DNA from: Saccharomycodes ludwigii
Lineage: Eukaryota; Ascomycota; Saccharomycetes; Saccharomycodales; Saccharomycodaceae
Reading direction: 5' to 3'
Length of the DNA stretch: 64,000 nucleotides
Assembly: GCF_020623625.1 (NCBI RefSeq)
Contig: NC_060201.1
Coordinates: 558,001-622,000 of the forward strand
Shown: piece by piece, positions 39,310 to 49,329 of the stretch
How positions within the stretch are numbered: position 1 is the stretch's first letter
Layout of the letters: each line of letters begins with the position of its first letter
The notes under the pieces: generated by a model
What the model was told of the DNA's origin: nothing
Databases searched by the model: none
What the model saw: only the letters and a program-made list of their open reading frames with translations
Program-made: the position numbers and the translations under genes

Positions 39310-39814
39310 CCTTGTTAAAATGGTATCAGGGGGGTTTTCTTCTTCTAAGTTATATTACTTTTCCCTCTTCTGTCTATCAAACACACACACACACACACAC
39401 ACTTTCTCTGTCTCTGTCTCTCTCTCTTTGATTCTTAAGTCCTAGAAGTACAAGTACAAAAATTTGTAACTAGATGGAAAGAGTTTGAAGAGGGGGGGGG
39501 GAGGGAGGGGAGGAATAGATGTGTTTTTAATGATTCTTAAATTTTTTTAAATAGTATTTTGGTAACTTAAGTAAATAATTTTTTTTTTTTTCTCTTTTTT
39601 TTTTTTTTTGCTTTTTTTTTATTTTTTTTATTTTTTTATTTTTTTTTTGGCCCTTCTGCCAATAAAACGCTTTTCAGTTTTCATATTTCATAACTTGTAT
39701 CATAGATTAAACTTTTGTTCGATTGGCCCCTTAAAGATTTTTACTGTTACTTTCCAAAAGCTTTACATACAGACAAGAACATTACACAAGACTATCTATA
39801 TCAGCAACACAATT
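39310..39814. other. divergent TYW3/GTR2 promoter region
   Basis: Contains (CA)n at about 39379-39402, (TC)n at about 39403-39428, a G9-containing purine stretch at 39494-39511, and T-rich tracts to about 39650. The open frame upstream of the GTR2 ATG begins with TTG and translates to poly-Phe, so I treat it as leader. Confidence 0.5.
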
Positions 39815-40903
39815 ATGGAACACAGTAGTAGCAGCAACACCACATCTGAATTAACTACGGCAGATGACTCTAAAGCCACAATTTTATTGATGGGATTAAG
39901 AAGATGCGGGAAGTCATCTATATGTAAAGTTGTATTCCATAGTATGCAGCCATTAGACACTCTTTACTTGGAAAGTACATCTAAACCAACAACAGAACAT
40001 TTCAGTACATTGATTGATTTATCAGTAATGGAATTGCCCGGTCAATTAAATTATTTTGAGCCGAATTACGATTCAGAAAGATTATTCCAAAACGTTGGTG
40101 CATTAGTTTATGTTATTGACTCGCAAGATGAATATTTAAACGCATTGGCCAATTTATCGATGATCATCGAATATGCCTACAAGGTCAATCCCAAAATTAA
40201 TATTGAAGTTTTGATTCACAAGGTTGATGGGTTAAGTGAAGACTTCAAATTAGATACACAGAGAGATATCATGCAGAGAATTGGTGACGAATTGTTAGAT
40301 TTAGGATTAGAAGGGGTTTCCATTTCATTTTATCTAACCAGTATTTTTGACCATACAATATATGAGGCGTTCAGTAGAATTGTACAAAAATTAATCGTGG
40401 AATTACCATTTTTAGAAAATATGTTGGATAATTTGGTCCAACAATCTAATATCGAAAAGTGTTTTCTTTTTGATGTGAATTCTAAGATTTATGTCAGTAC
40501 TGACTCAAGTCCGGTGGACATTCAAACATACGAAGTTTGTGCTGAGTTTGTTGATGTGATATTGGATCTAGAAAATTTATACAAATCCACGGAAACCACT
40601 GGTTTTATGGATAAAGAAATGATGGGAGTATCAAAATTGAATAATGGGGTTTATATCTATTTAAAACAAATGATCAGGGGCTTGGCCTTGGTAGGGTTAA
40701 TAAGAACTAATACTACTGGTAATAACAACAATAACAATTTCTTGGCTGTTATTGATTATAATGTTGATATTTTTAAAAAGGGGTTGCAAGAAATCTGGGC
40801 ACACACTAGATTGAATAAACAAAATCAAATAAGTACTTCTAGTACCTTTGTTGATAACACTAATGATCCTAGACATAATTTAATAACAAGCTCGAATATA
40901 TAA
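39815..40903 (+). CDS. GTR2: Rag-family GTPase Gtr2
   Basis: RagC/D-type GTPase that pairs with Gtr1 in the EGO complex on the vacuole to signal amino-acid sufficiency to TORC1. I start at ATG 39815, giving 362 residues (341 in S. cerevisiae). The longer frame begins at a TTG and would add 69 mostly Phe-rich residues. The P-loop is MGLRRCGKSS near residue 29, followed by switch II-like MELPGQLNYF and the IHKVDGL motif. The C-terminal Roadblock-like region includes FDVNSKIYVSTDSSPVD. Its position after eIF4G matches YGR163W. Confidence 0.94.
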   Translation: MEHSSSSNTTSELTTADDSKATILLMGLRRCGKSSICKVVFHSMQPLDTLYLESTSKPTTEHFSTLIDLSVMELPGQLNYFEPNYDSERLFQNVGALVYVIDSQDEYLNALANLSMIIEYAYKVNPKINIEVLIHKVDGLSEDFKLDTQRDIMQRIGDELLDLGLEGVSISFYLTSIFDHTIYEAFSRIVQKLIVELPFLENMLDNLVQQSNIEKCFLFDVNSKIYVSTDSSPVDIQTYEVCAEFVDVILDLENLYKSTETTGFMDKEMMGVSKLNNGVYIYLKQMIRGLALVGLIRTNTTGNNNNNNFLAVIDYNVDIFKKGLQEIWAHTRLNKQNQISTSSTFVDNTNDPRHNLITSSNI

Positions 40904-41619
40904 ATAGAATAAATAATGCAATATATATATATATATATATATATATCGTTTTAAAAGACAGAATTTAGAGAGAGAGATAGAGAGAGAGAGAAATTGGTTA
41001 TGGAAACATTATTGTACCATGTCTATCAAGGGATAGTTATGTGATTCATATAAATGTCCGTCTTTTAGTTGGCTGCTAATCTAAAGTTGGTTGTTTATGC
41101 GATATAATTAATCAACTACCTAGTGAAAAGGACATTCTAAATAAAAGAAATATATAAAGGATTTAAGTCTAGTAACCAATGGCAATACACAGCATTTTAT
41201 TATTCACAAACTTTTGACTTTTTTTGATACTGACTTTTTTTTTGTTTTTTTTTTTTTTTTCTCTCTCTTTTTCTTTTCTTTGCATAGTGAAGAAAGCCGA
41301 TTGAAAACTATCCCACACAGACTCAAAATAATTATTTTTTAAATGTTATTGCTTTTACTTGGATATATTTTAGCTTTTCTCAAGTTCCTACAAAACCTTA
41401 ATCAATACACTTAGATTATTGTTTTATTTAATCTTCTCAACTTAAAATATGTGTTGCATTTTGCCTTCTGCCACTCGACAAGTTATAAATTTTCAAATAT
41501 ATAGTTATATCTTGAATAGCCAGTCCTGCCTTCTACAAAGTTAACCATAAAAGGGGCATATTAAATAGGGAACAAATTGAACATCCAAATATAGACATAT
41601 TGAAAGCATAGAAAACAAG
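40904..41619. other. intergenic GTR2-flavin reductase-like
   Basis: Contains (TA)n at about 40919-40946, (GA)n at about 40967-40991, and a T-rich tract near 41237-41282. No gene is supported. Confidence 0.5.
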
Positions 41620-42459
41620 ATGACCAATAGAAAAACAGCCACCAAGATGGAAGATTTGTTTGTTACGCATAAAAATAATTCTAATGAATTCACCTCGTAC
41701 AGGTTTATTAAAACACAAGTTCCTAATCCAAACTGGAGACCACATACTAAGTCAAAAGATGCTGGTGGTGAAGCCATCAATATTACAGACACATCTGACA
41801 AGGAAAAAGTTTCACTAGAACCATCAAGTTCAGATTATAAATTCATAACAAGCGCAATAGCACCTCGACCAATTGCACTAATTTCCACCCTAAGCCCAAG
41901 TACAAATGCTCAACAGAACCGCATCGCAAATGTTGCGCCATTTTCCTTTTTCAATGTGATGACCAAAGACCCAGTAACCTTTTCCTTTGGGTTATCGCCT
42001 GTAAAAAATGGTTACAAAGATACTGCCAATAATCTAATAAGCACGAAACAATGTGTGATTAATCTAGTCAGCGAAGATATTGTCCAGCAAGCTAATTTTA
42101 CATCCATTGAAGTTCCTGGTGATGTAGACGAATTTGAATTGGCAGGACTTCGTAAAGGCGTCAGTGAAAAAATTGATGTCCCATACGTTAAGGACTGTGT
42201 TGTCAGTATTGAATGTGAGCTATTGCACACAATAGAAGTTCCTCTCGAGTACAACACTGTAGATGGAAAAGATAAAGAGCCGAATCTGATTTTTATTGTT
42301 AAAGCTGTGAAATATCATGTTGATAAGGATGCTATTGATCTAAGTAATAGAGCCGTAGACATGGAATTGTTGAAACCTGTTAGCAGACTGATTGGCATCA
42401 CCTATGGGAGAACTACCAAGAGTTATGACATTTGCAAGCCACCAGCCGATATGATATAG
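41620..42459 (+). CDS. flavin reductase-like FMN-binding split-barrel protein
   Basis: 279 residues. From about residue 70 the sequence follows the flavin reductase-like domain: FITSAIAPRPIALISTLSP, RIANVAPFSFFNVMTKDPVTF, then a TANNLISTKQCVINLV segment. The phosphate- and isoalloxazine-binding turns of FMN-binding split barrels lie in this part. The substrate is unknown; relatives reduce free flavins or act as partner enzymes. The N-terminal 70 residues are not conserved and have no clear targeting signal. A second ATG at codon 10 is an alternative start. I do not recall an S. cerevisiae orthologue. Synteny with the YGR block ends here. Confidence 0.8.
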   Translation: MTNRKTATKMEDLFVTHKNNSNEFTSYRFIKTQVPNPNWRPHTKSKDAGGEAINITDTSDKEKVSLEPSSSDYKFITSAIAPRPIALISTLSPSTNAQQNRIANVAPFSFFNVMTKDPVTFSFGLSPVKNGYKDTANNLISTKQCVINLVSEDIVQQANFTSIEVPGDVDEFELAGLRKGVSEKIDVPYVKDCVVSIECELLHTIEVPLEYNTVDGKDKEPNLIFIVKAVKYHVDKDAIDLSNRAVDMELLKPVSRLIGITYGRTTKSYDICKPPADMI

Positions 42460-42840
42460 GACTAAAGTTGTTTCAAAGACCGTCTCATTTTTATATTGTC
42501 AATGTTCTCTAAGTAAACATGTTATGTAATGTTATATTTTTCTCCCTTTAAAAACTTAAAATCAATGCAAAGTATGACTTAACCATAAATCGTATGAGAA
42601 ATATCAATAAAAAATTGCAGACGCTTATTAATAACCATATAAGTTAGAATTAAAATACAATTAAAAGAGTATATACTATAACAAAAAAAAAAAAAAAAAA
42701 AAATTTTATACACATATATAATATATATGACAGGAAAATAAAAAAACAGAGGGAAAAGGAAATATTAACGTAATGTAAATACAGAAAAAAAATCATAAAT
42801 TGCATAGTCACCCTGACCCATCACATCGCACAGTATTAAT
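42460..42840. other. intergenic, convergent 3' ends
   Basis: Between the flavin reductase-like gene and SSA. It holds an A-run of 20 or more near 42683-42703 and short AT repeats. No gene is seen. Confidence 0.5.
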
Positions 42841-44778
42841 CTAGTCAACTTCTTCAACAGTTGGACCTTCAGCTTCTGGAGCTGGAGGAGCACCACCTGG
42901 GAAACCACCTGGAGCAGCACCTGGAGCACCACCTGGAGCACCACCGGCAGCGTACAACTTAGACATGATTGGGTTGGAAACATCTTGCAATTCCTTTTGC
43001 TTGTCTGTATATTCTTCTTCAGTAGCAGTAGTGTTGCTGTCTAACCATTCAATGACTTCTGTGCACTTCTTTTCTAAAGTTTCCTTGTCGGCAGCGTCTA
43101 ATTTGTCGGCAGCTTCAGAAATAGTGTTCTTCAAAGAGTAAGCCATAGATTCCAATTGGTTCTTAGCTTGAATTCTCTTGGCTTCCTTTTCATCTTCCTC
43201 CTTAAACTTCTCAGCTTCAGAAACCATTCTCTCAATATCTTCTTGAGACAATCTACCTTTATCGTTGGTGATAGTGATCTTTTCAGATTTACCGGTACCC
43301 TTTTCAACGGCGGAAACGTTCAAAATACCATTGGCATCAATATCAAAGGTAACCTCAATTTGTGGAACACCTCTTGGAGCTGGTGGAATACCACTCAACT
43401 CAAATTTACCCAACAAGTTGTTATCCTTTGTCTTGGCACGTTCACCTTCAAAAACTTGGATCAAGACACCTGGTTGGTTATCAGCATATGTAGAAAAGAC
43501 TTCTGATTTCTTGGTTGGAATAGTAGTGTTTCTTGGAATCAACTTGGTCATGACACCACCAGCAGTTTCAATACCCAAGGATAATGGGGTAACATCCAAC
43601 AACAATAAATCTTGAGTCTTGGAGGATTGATCACCAGTCAAAATGGCAGCTTGGACAGCAGCACCGTAAGCAACGGCTTCATCTGGGTTGATAGATCTGT
43701 TTGGTTCTTTACCGTTGAAAAAGTCAGAAACCAACTTTTGGACCTTTGGAATTCTGGTGGAACCACCAACCAAAACAATTTCGTGGACTTGAGACTTGTC
43801 CAACTTGGCATCTCTCAAAACCTTTTCAACTGGTTCCAAAGTGGATCTGAACAAATCGGCACACAATTCTTCAAATCTAGCTCTGGTAATACTGGTGTAA
43901 AAGTCAATACCTTCATATAAAGAATCGATTTCAACAGAAGTTTGAGCAGAAGAAGACAAGGTTCTCTTGGCTCTTTCACAAGCAGTTCTTAATCTTCTCA
44001 AAGATCTTTGGTTGGTTGTTAAATCTTTCTTGTTCTTTCTCTTGAATTCTTGGACAAAGTGGTTGACCAATCTGTTATCAAAATCTTCACCACCCAAATG
44101 AGTATCACCAGCAGTGGCCTTAACTTCAAAAATACCATCTTCAATGGTCAACAAGGAAACATCAAAAGTACCACCACCCAAATCGAAAATCAAAACATTG
44201 TGTTCACCAGCACCAGAATCTTTCTTATCCAAACCGTAAGCAATGGCAGCAGCGGTTGGTTCGTTAATAATACGCAAAACGTTCATACCAGAAATGGCAC
44301 CAGCATCCTTTGTGGCTTGTCTTTGAGAATCGTTGAAGTAAGCTGGAACTGTGATAACAGCGTCATTGACTTTAGAACCCAAGTAAGCTTCGGCAGTTTC
44401 CTTCATCTTGACCAAGATCATAGAGGAAATTTCTTCTGGAGTGAAAACTTTGGTTTCACCCTTGTATTGAACTTCAATCTTTGGCTTACCAGCAGAGTTG
44501 ATAACCTTGAATGGCCAGTGTTTCATATCACTTTGGACTTCTGGATCATCAAATTTTCTACCAATCAAACGCTTGGCGTCAAAAACAGTGTTGGTTGGGT
44601 TCATGGCAGCTTGGTTCTTAGCAGCATCACCAATTAATCTTTCAGTATCAGTGAAAGCAACATAGGATGGAGTAGTTCTGTTACCTTGGTCATTGGCAAT
44701 AATTTCGACACGGTCGTTAGCAAAGTGAGCGACACAGGAGTAGGTAGTACCTAAATCGATACCGACGGCTTTAGACAT
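42841..44778 (-). CDS. SSA2: cytosolic Hsp70 chaperone, SSA family
   Basis: ATP-dependent chaperone for folding, translocation and disaggregation. It has the Ssa hallmarks: [11 protein letters not shown] at the start, [29 protein letters not shown], and C-terminal GGAPGG-type repeats ending PTVEEVD, whose EEVD binds TPR co-chaperones such as Sti1. At 645 residues it is within the SSA1-SSA4 range. Codon bias is extreme, indicating very high expression. The order SSA-POM33-HIF1 matches YLL024C (SSA2)-YLL023C-YLL022C. A perfect three-unit heat shock element lies about 405 bp upstream, and an A-run abuts the start codon. Confidence 0.97.
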   Translation of the reverse strand: MSKAVGIDLGTTYSCVAHFANDRVEIIANDQGNRTTPSYVAFTDTERLIGDAAKNQAAMNPTNTVFDAKRLIGRKFDDPEVQSDMKHWPFKVINSAGKPKIEVQYKGETKVFTPEEISSMILVKMKETAEAYLGSKVNDAVITVPAYFNDSQRQATKDAGAISGMNVLRIINEPTAAAIAYGLDKKDSGAGEHNVLIFDLGGGTFDVSLLTIEDGIFEVKATAGDTHLGGEDFDNRLVNHFVQEFKRKNKKDLTTNQRSLRRLRTACERAKRTLSSSAQTSVEIDSLYEGIDFYTSITRARFEELCADLFRSTLEPVEKVLRDAKLDKSQVHEIVLVGGSTRIPKVQKLVSDFFNGKEPNRSINPDEAVAYGAAVQAAILTGDQSSKTQDLLLLDVTPLSLGIETAGGVMTKLIPRNTTIPTKKSEVFSTYADNQPGVLIQVFEGERAKTKDNNLLGKFELSGIPPAPRGVPQIEVTFDIDANGILNVSAVEKGTGKSEKITITNDKGRLSQEDIERMVSEAEKFKEEDEKEAKRIQAKNQLESMAYSLKNTISEAADKLDAADKETLEKKCTEVIEWLDSNTTATEEEYTDKQKELQDVSNPIMSKLYAAGGAPGGAPGAAPGGFPGGAPPAPEAEGPTVEEVD

Positions 44779-45182
44779 TTTTTTTTTTTTTTTTTTTATT
44801 TGTTAACTTGGTTATATATATAGGATTATAAAAATAATCTCGATGGTTTTTATTTTGTTTTTACAATATAATAGAGAATTAATTTAAAAGAGGAAGAAGA
44901 TAGAAAAACAATTAAGTAAAAGAGGAAAACTCGAAAACAATTACAACAACTCCTATATTTATTCCCCTTATTTATATATCTTTTCATGGAAACAGATTTC
45001 TCGACTAGAACAATTTTCGAAACAAGAAAATGAGGAAAAGAGAAAAAAAAAAGAGGAAAAAAAAAAAAAAAGGAAAAAGTTGGAAATGGAATGGAATGGA
45101 ATAGAATAAAAAGGAAATGAACAGGAGTGTCTCGAATAGTAGTAGCATCCCTTTAAACAAACGAATAAAAAAGAAGGAGATA

Positions 45183-45195
45183 GAACATTCTGGAA
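45183..45195 (-). promoter_or_regulatory. heat shock element upstream of SSA
   Basis: GAACATTCTGGAA is three perfectly alternating inverted pentamer cores (GAA-TTC-GAA, two-base spacers), the Hsf1 binding pattern. It lies about 405 bp upstream of the SSA start, in the position class expected of SSA genes. Confidence 0.75.
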
Positions 45196-45485
45196 AAAAA
45201 AAAAATATATTTATGTATATATTATTTTTTTTTTCAATATTAGTTGAGTTTTTCAGATCTTAGATTTATTTTTTTTGTTTTGGTTTATAACACCACGCAC
45301 AACTGGCATTGCCGTTAATATTAGCAGAACTTCTAAGCTGGAGAAGAGAAAAGAAGGGGGGAAAGAAAGGCGAGAAATTAAGAAAAGGGATCTTAGTCAC
45401 GTGAAAAGGATTGCGTGCTAATAAAAGTACTCAAGAAAAGAAAAGAATGGAACCTCATCGAATACTATGGAATAAATTTACTTTT

Positions 45486-45516
<31 letters not shown>

Positions 45517-46013
45517 AAAGGAAAATGTGGTTATTGTTTTTATAACGTACTGTCAAATGGCTAAAATTTTTAACTCAAATAAAGGAAAATTGAAAGGGTA
45601 GTAAAAAATAAAATAAAATAAAATAAAAATGTTTTGTCCGAAATAAATCCCTAACAAAGGAATTCGGATAAGCACTTTCCTTTTTCCCCCCCTGCCTCCC
45701 TTAAAGTAAAATAAACAATTCTTAAGCTCGTGTCATCGATGGTGTGCAATCAAACAACAATTCCACAGAATAGCAAGATAAATGTATAATTTTCTATCCA
45801 AATTCGTTCACATGTTATTTATTATTATGTATGAATTAGTATTCATTACGTACCCATTGAAATAAATGTACATTTATAAATAAAATTACATACAATAGTA
45901 GCTACATTATTTACTTTCTCCCTCTCTATTTATTTAGTTATTGCTATGAACTTATGACAAATATATCAAATAGGTTAATTCCATGTATATCTGTGTATGT
46001 GTGCGCAAATATT

Positions 46014-46089
46014 CAAAAAGAAAAAGAAAAAGAAAAAGAAAAAGAAAAAGAAAAAGAAAAAGAAAAAAAAACAAAAAGAAAAAGAAAAA
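46014..46089. repeat. GAAAAA hexanucleotide array at POM33 3' end
   Basis: About 12 imperfect GAAAAA units, ending roughly 10 bp before the POM33 stop codon on the opposite strand. It resembles the array at 33302-33346. Confidence 0.8.
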
Positions 46090-46097
46090 TTATTGGA

Positions 46098-46967
46098 TCA
46101 CTGTTGTCTCTTAGTTTCTGCAGCATCTTTATCACTACTACCACTAGTATTACCCTTCACTAGGTTGCGAGTATATTGAGAAACTAATAAATCAAATCTT
46201 TCAATATAGGCCTTCAATCTAGTATAAGCCATCTTGATTTTAATATTGACGTTTGGTGAGCTCAAAACACCGTCTAATCTAACTACCCAATGTCTTATAC
46301 TGTCTTGCATAAAAATAGAGCCATGATATCTGGTTCTAATAAACAAAATGTAAGCAATTAAAACAATCCATGATCTAGGTCTCCAAAGCAAAGCACGGAA
46401 AAAAACGGAAAATAAACAGGCCAATTCTAAATTAGCACTGTAGATCATACTCCTTTCTTGGTTCGTAACTAAAAAGGAGTTAATTTTCGAAATTATTGGT
46501 AGGTTTGGATTAAACACTTGTGGAAGTAAAATTGATTTCAAATAAGTTAGTGAATGAAACAAAGAGAATATAAAAAATGGCAAGCAGCCAATCACATTAA
46601 CTGGTGTTAACAGCCATAAAATAGCCATTATAAAATATGGGAAATTGACATCTGAAATTAAGCCTTGTATGTTATTGGAAATACCGGCAGCACCACGACG
46701 AGTTGAGAAATGACATTGGTACAATTGAACACCAAACGATACCAACACGCCAACATAGAATAAGTTGTATAAAAATTGAGGGAAACCGTTTAAATTGTAA
46801 AAGATAAAAGATAAAAATGTAGTGAAATGGCCAACAAACCAGGCAAATTGGGTCGTTTTTGTTAATAAAATTAATCTTTGGAATGGAGTAGTAGTAATTC
46901 TACTGGCATTTGCAGAAGCGTGGGTGTTTTTATTTTGTGGTGTATTAGTCCTTGAGGTACTTGACAT
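46098..46967 (-). CDS. POM33: POM33/PER33 (TMEM33 family) nuclear pore and ER membrane protein
   Basis: Integral membrane protein of the nuclear envelope and ER that helps new nuclear pore assembly. It has 289 residues with several hydrophobic segments: about 40-60, 64-82, 110-150 as two helices, and 180-215. A conserved-looking stretch ERSMIYSANLELACLFSVFF and an amphipathic C-terminal region follow, the latter with RTRYHGSIFMQDSIRHWVVR; in Pom33 this part binds membranes and Kap123. Position between SSA and HIF1 matches YLL023C, so POM33 is preferred over its S. cerevisiae paralogue PER33. Confidence 0.88.
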   Translation of the reverse strand: MSSTSRTNTPQNKNTHASANASRITTTPFQRLILLTKTTQFAWFVGHFTTFLSFIFYNLNGFPQFLYNLFYVGVLVSFGVQLYQCHFSTRRGAAGISNNIQGLISDVNFPYFIMAILWLLTPVNVIGCLPFFIFSLFHSLTYLKSILLPQVFNPNLPIISKINSFLVTNQERSMIYSANLELACLFSVFFRALLWRPRSWIVLIAYILFIRTRYHGSIFMQDSIRHWVVRLDGVLSSPNVNIKIKMAYTRLKAYIERFDLLVSQYTRNLVKGNTSGSSDKDAAETKRQQ

Positions 46968-47658
46968 TGTTAATTTCCAGTTATTGTTGATGTTGGATAT
47001 ATGGAGGAGGAAATAAAATAGATATTTTTTTGAGTTTTATAGTAAACAAATATCTTGAGATTGGATATGATAGCAATCGGAAAGAAGAAGAGAAAAAGGT
47101 TAAAGGTTAAAGGATGTGAGCAACAATTAGCAATGTAGAAGCATAAAAGAAAAAGTTTTTTTTTTTTCTCCTTTAATACTTTATATATATGTAGCATAAA
47201 ATTGCTATTGTTAAGTATATTTCAAATACGCAGGTAATAATTAATATGGAAAAGGGAAAAGAAAAAAGGAAAAAAAAACAAAAAAACAAAAAATTTTCTT
47301 GAAGGTTAAAAAATGAAAAAAAGAAAACAGAAAACAGAAAAAAAAAAAAATTGACATATAAAAAAGATCAAAGCAGCAAGGTGGCAAAGAAGGTGATAGA
47401 AAAAATGTCAACAAATTTACCGATATTATGTGCATTTTTAATAAGAGGCTCATACCAAGTACAAAAAGAAAAAAAATTAAAAATTAAATTCACAAATAAC
47501 GCCTAAATCTCACCATATTTCTAACTGTTTTTTTACCATCATTTCTTTCTCTCTGTTATCTTCTTTTTTATCTTTTTAATAAATCCTTACAAGTACACAA
47601 TGTTAAATTTGAAAAAAGTGCTGTACCCACCTTCCTTAATCACATTTTTTTTTTTTTT
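46968..47658. other. intergenic POM33-HIF1
   Basis: 691 bp of AT-rich sequence with A-rich tracts near 47261-47350 on the plus strand. A 70-codon minus-strand frame there is poly-Phe low complexity and rejected. No gene is supported. Confidence 0.5.
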
Positions 47659-48792
47659 CTACTTTTTAGCCTTTTTTTGCGAATTGTCATCATTAGCACC
47701 GTTTCCTGCCGGTCTTTTCTTATTCTTTTTAACAACTATACTACTCAAATCATGCACATTTGCATGGCTGCTATTGACAGTACTATGACTGGTAACAGCG
47801 CCTCCAGACAATAAGCTCTTCATCATTTCTATTTGTTGATTTTCCATATTAGCATTTAATTTTATAGATTCTTTGGTTTCCTTTAATTTGGTTTCTAAGT
47901 CCTGTAGTAATGAACTATCACCTTCCTCACTTTTACCTTGGTCGATTCTATCTTTTAATAACTTAATAGCAATGCCTAAATTCTTTTCGCAATCTGGTCC
48001 TCTTTTCGGTTGAAATTCATATGATAATGATAATTTGTAATAAGATTCAATTATTAATCTGTTGGTAGGATCTTTTCTATCCTTATTGTTTTCAAAGTAC
48101 TGTTTCCTATAATTTAATGATTGTTCAAAATCAATTGAAGCCTGTTCAAAGTTTTCATTTTCTAAAGAGATTTCCCCTAAAATGTCATGAACTTCGGACA
48201 ATCTTAATATTATATCAGAACTAGATTGCAAAGGTTCTTTTTTTAGCCTGTTTTCATATAATTTACGAGAAACTTCTAAAACATCCCAAGCATTTTCAAA
48301 ATCATTTTGAAGATCTTCATATTCTTGTTTATTATGCTTTTCTTTACTTTCTTCTTCTTCTTCTTCTTCTTCTTCTTCTTCTTCTTCTTCTTCTTTCTCT
48401 TCTTCTTCCTCTTTTTCTTTCTCTTCCCCTTGCTCTTCATCTTCCTCTATTTCAGTATCAAATTGAAACATCTTACTTTTTTTTTTGCAAACAGTACCAC
48501 TTTCTTCACGTAACCCTTCTTCATCAACTTCATTCTCTTCTCCATCGAGATCAACACCAGGGTTACCTCCAAATATATCTGAATTATCCAATGCAAGTTG
48601 AAACAAACTTTTTCCATACAAAAACAAATAATCCGGACTATTTTCACCATTTAAGTCATAATACAACTCATTTAATTTTCCATAGTTTTCAACGCTCTTG
48701 TTGTAATCTTTATTTGCATAGTATTTACTGGCCTCAGTCAGCAAGTGGTTCAATTCCTTGGTGCTCTTGGTTTTAGTAGTACTGTCTGACAT
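47659..48792 (-). CDS. HIF1: histone chaperone Hif1 (NASP/SHNi-TPR family)
   Basis: Nuclear chaperone for H3-H4 that works with the Hat1-Hat2 acetyltransferase. The 377 residues (385 in S. cerevisiae) begin with a TPR-like unit, HLLTEASKYYANKDYNKSVENYGKL. A long Glu/Asp acidic tract at about 115-152 interrupts the TPRs, as in NASP proteins, and is encoded by a pure TTC/TTT-type run on the plus strand. The second TPR pair contains ILGEISLENENFEQASIDFE and SYYKLSLSYEFQ. A Lys-rich end (RPAGNGANDDNSQKKAKK) can act as a nuclear signal. Its place after POM33 matches YLL022C. Confidence 0.88.
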   Translation of the reverse strand: MSDSTTKTKSTKELNHLLTEASKYYANKDYNKSVENYGKLNELYYDLNGENSPDYLFLYGKSLFQLALDNSDIFGGNPGVDLDGEENEVDEEGLREESGTVCKKKSKMFQFDTEIEEDEEQGEEKEKEEEEEKEEEEEEEEEEEEEEESKEKHNKQEYEDLQNDFENAWDVLEVSRKLYENRLKKEPLQSSSDIILRLSEVHDILGEISLENENFEQASIDFEQSLNYRKQYFENNKDRKDPTNRLIIESYYKLSLSYEFQPKRGPDCEKNLGIAIKLLKDRIDQGKSEEGDSSLLQDLETKLKETKESIKLNANMENQQIEMMKSLLSGGAVTSHSTVNSSHANVHDLSSIVVKKNKKRPAGNGANDDNSQKKAKK

Positions 48793-49329
48793 TAAAATTC
48801 TACTATTATTCTGTTTTCTTTTACTTGCTTTTCTTCTTTCATATTATGAATTGGGAAATTGTCATATTGCTCATACGTAAAGCGTTGTTATGAAAAATAT
48901 TTTTTTTTTTTTTTTTTTTTTAGAAAGAAACAAATAAATAATAATAATAATGCCCTAAAAAACTAATTGTCATTTCTTTTCCGAGAAAAAAAAAAAAAAA
49001 AAAAAAAAAGCGTGTTAGTTTGTATGTTTTTGTCCCTTTTGAAACGTATAAAAAACTCAGTAAGAAAAAAAAAACTTGCTTTCTTCTTTATTCCCAATTC
49101 TTTTTATTTTTCTTTCCTCTGTTCTTTCCTTCCATCTTGGTGGTTGAAAAAAAAAAACAAAAGGGACAGGCATGTATTTGGAATAATGCTAAATCTCGCC
49201 ACTGTTGCCATTAGACATCTCAGTTAGTTTCATAGCTTTCTGAGATGCAATTATACACACATTTGAATAAGTCTATTCAATATATTTTGTGTTTAAAAGG
49301 TACTTATCGATGTATATGTCTATTTATTT
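48793..49329. other. HIF1 and RPR1 upstream region
   Basis: 537 bp with a T-run near 48900-48920 and an A-run near 48987-49009. I looked for a Pol III A box and B box in front of the RNase P RNA, as exist in the S. cerevisiae RPR1 leader, and found no B-box match (GGTTCGANTCC). An ATATATTTTG lies near 49279-49288. An 86-codon frame here lacks coding character. Confidence 0.5.

Larger units (their letters stand above)
44779..46097. other. SSA promoter region and POM33 3' flank
   Basis: 1.3 kb. It holds a T19 run directly next to the SSA start (A19 in the mRNA leader), TATATATA near 44814-44822, the heat shock element at 45183-45195, a GTCACGTG motif at 45396-45403, and a (CTTT)n tract near 45485-45517. 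No gene is supported. Confidence 0.6.

Noticed and set aside
39608-39814. N-terminal Phe-rich extension of GTR2
   Set aside because: The upstream frame starts at TTG and encodes poly-Phe from a T-run. The ATG at 39815 gives a normal Gtr2 length.
45396-45652. Possible point centromere: GTCACGTG (CDEI-like) followed by TGTTTTGTCCGAAATAAAT (CDEIII-like)
   Set aside because: The two elements are about 230 bp apart, more than known yeast spacings. The DNA between is not the uniform A/T block expected of CDEII, and the locus lies inside the SSA promoter.
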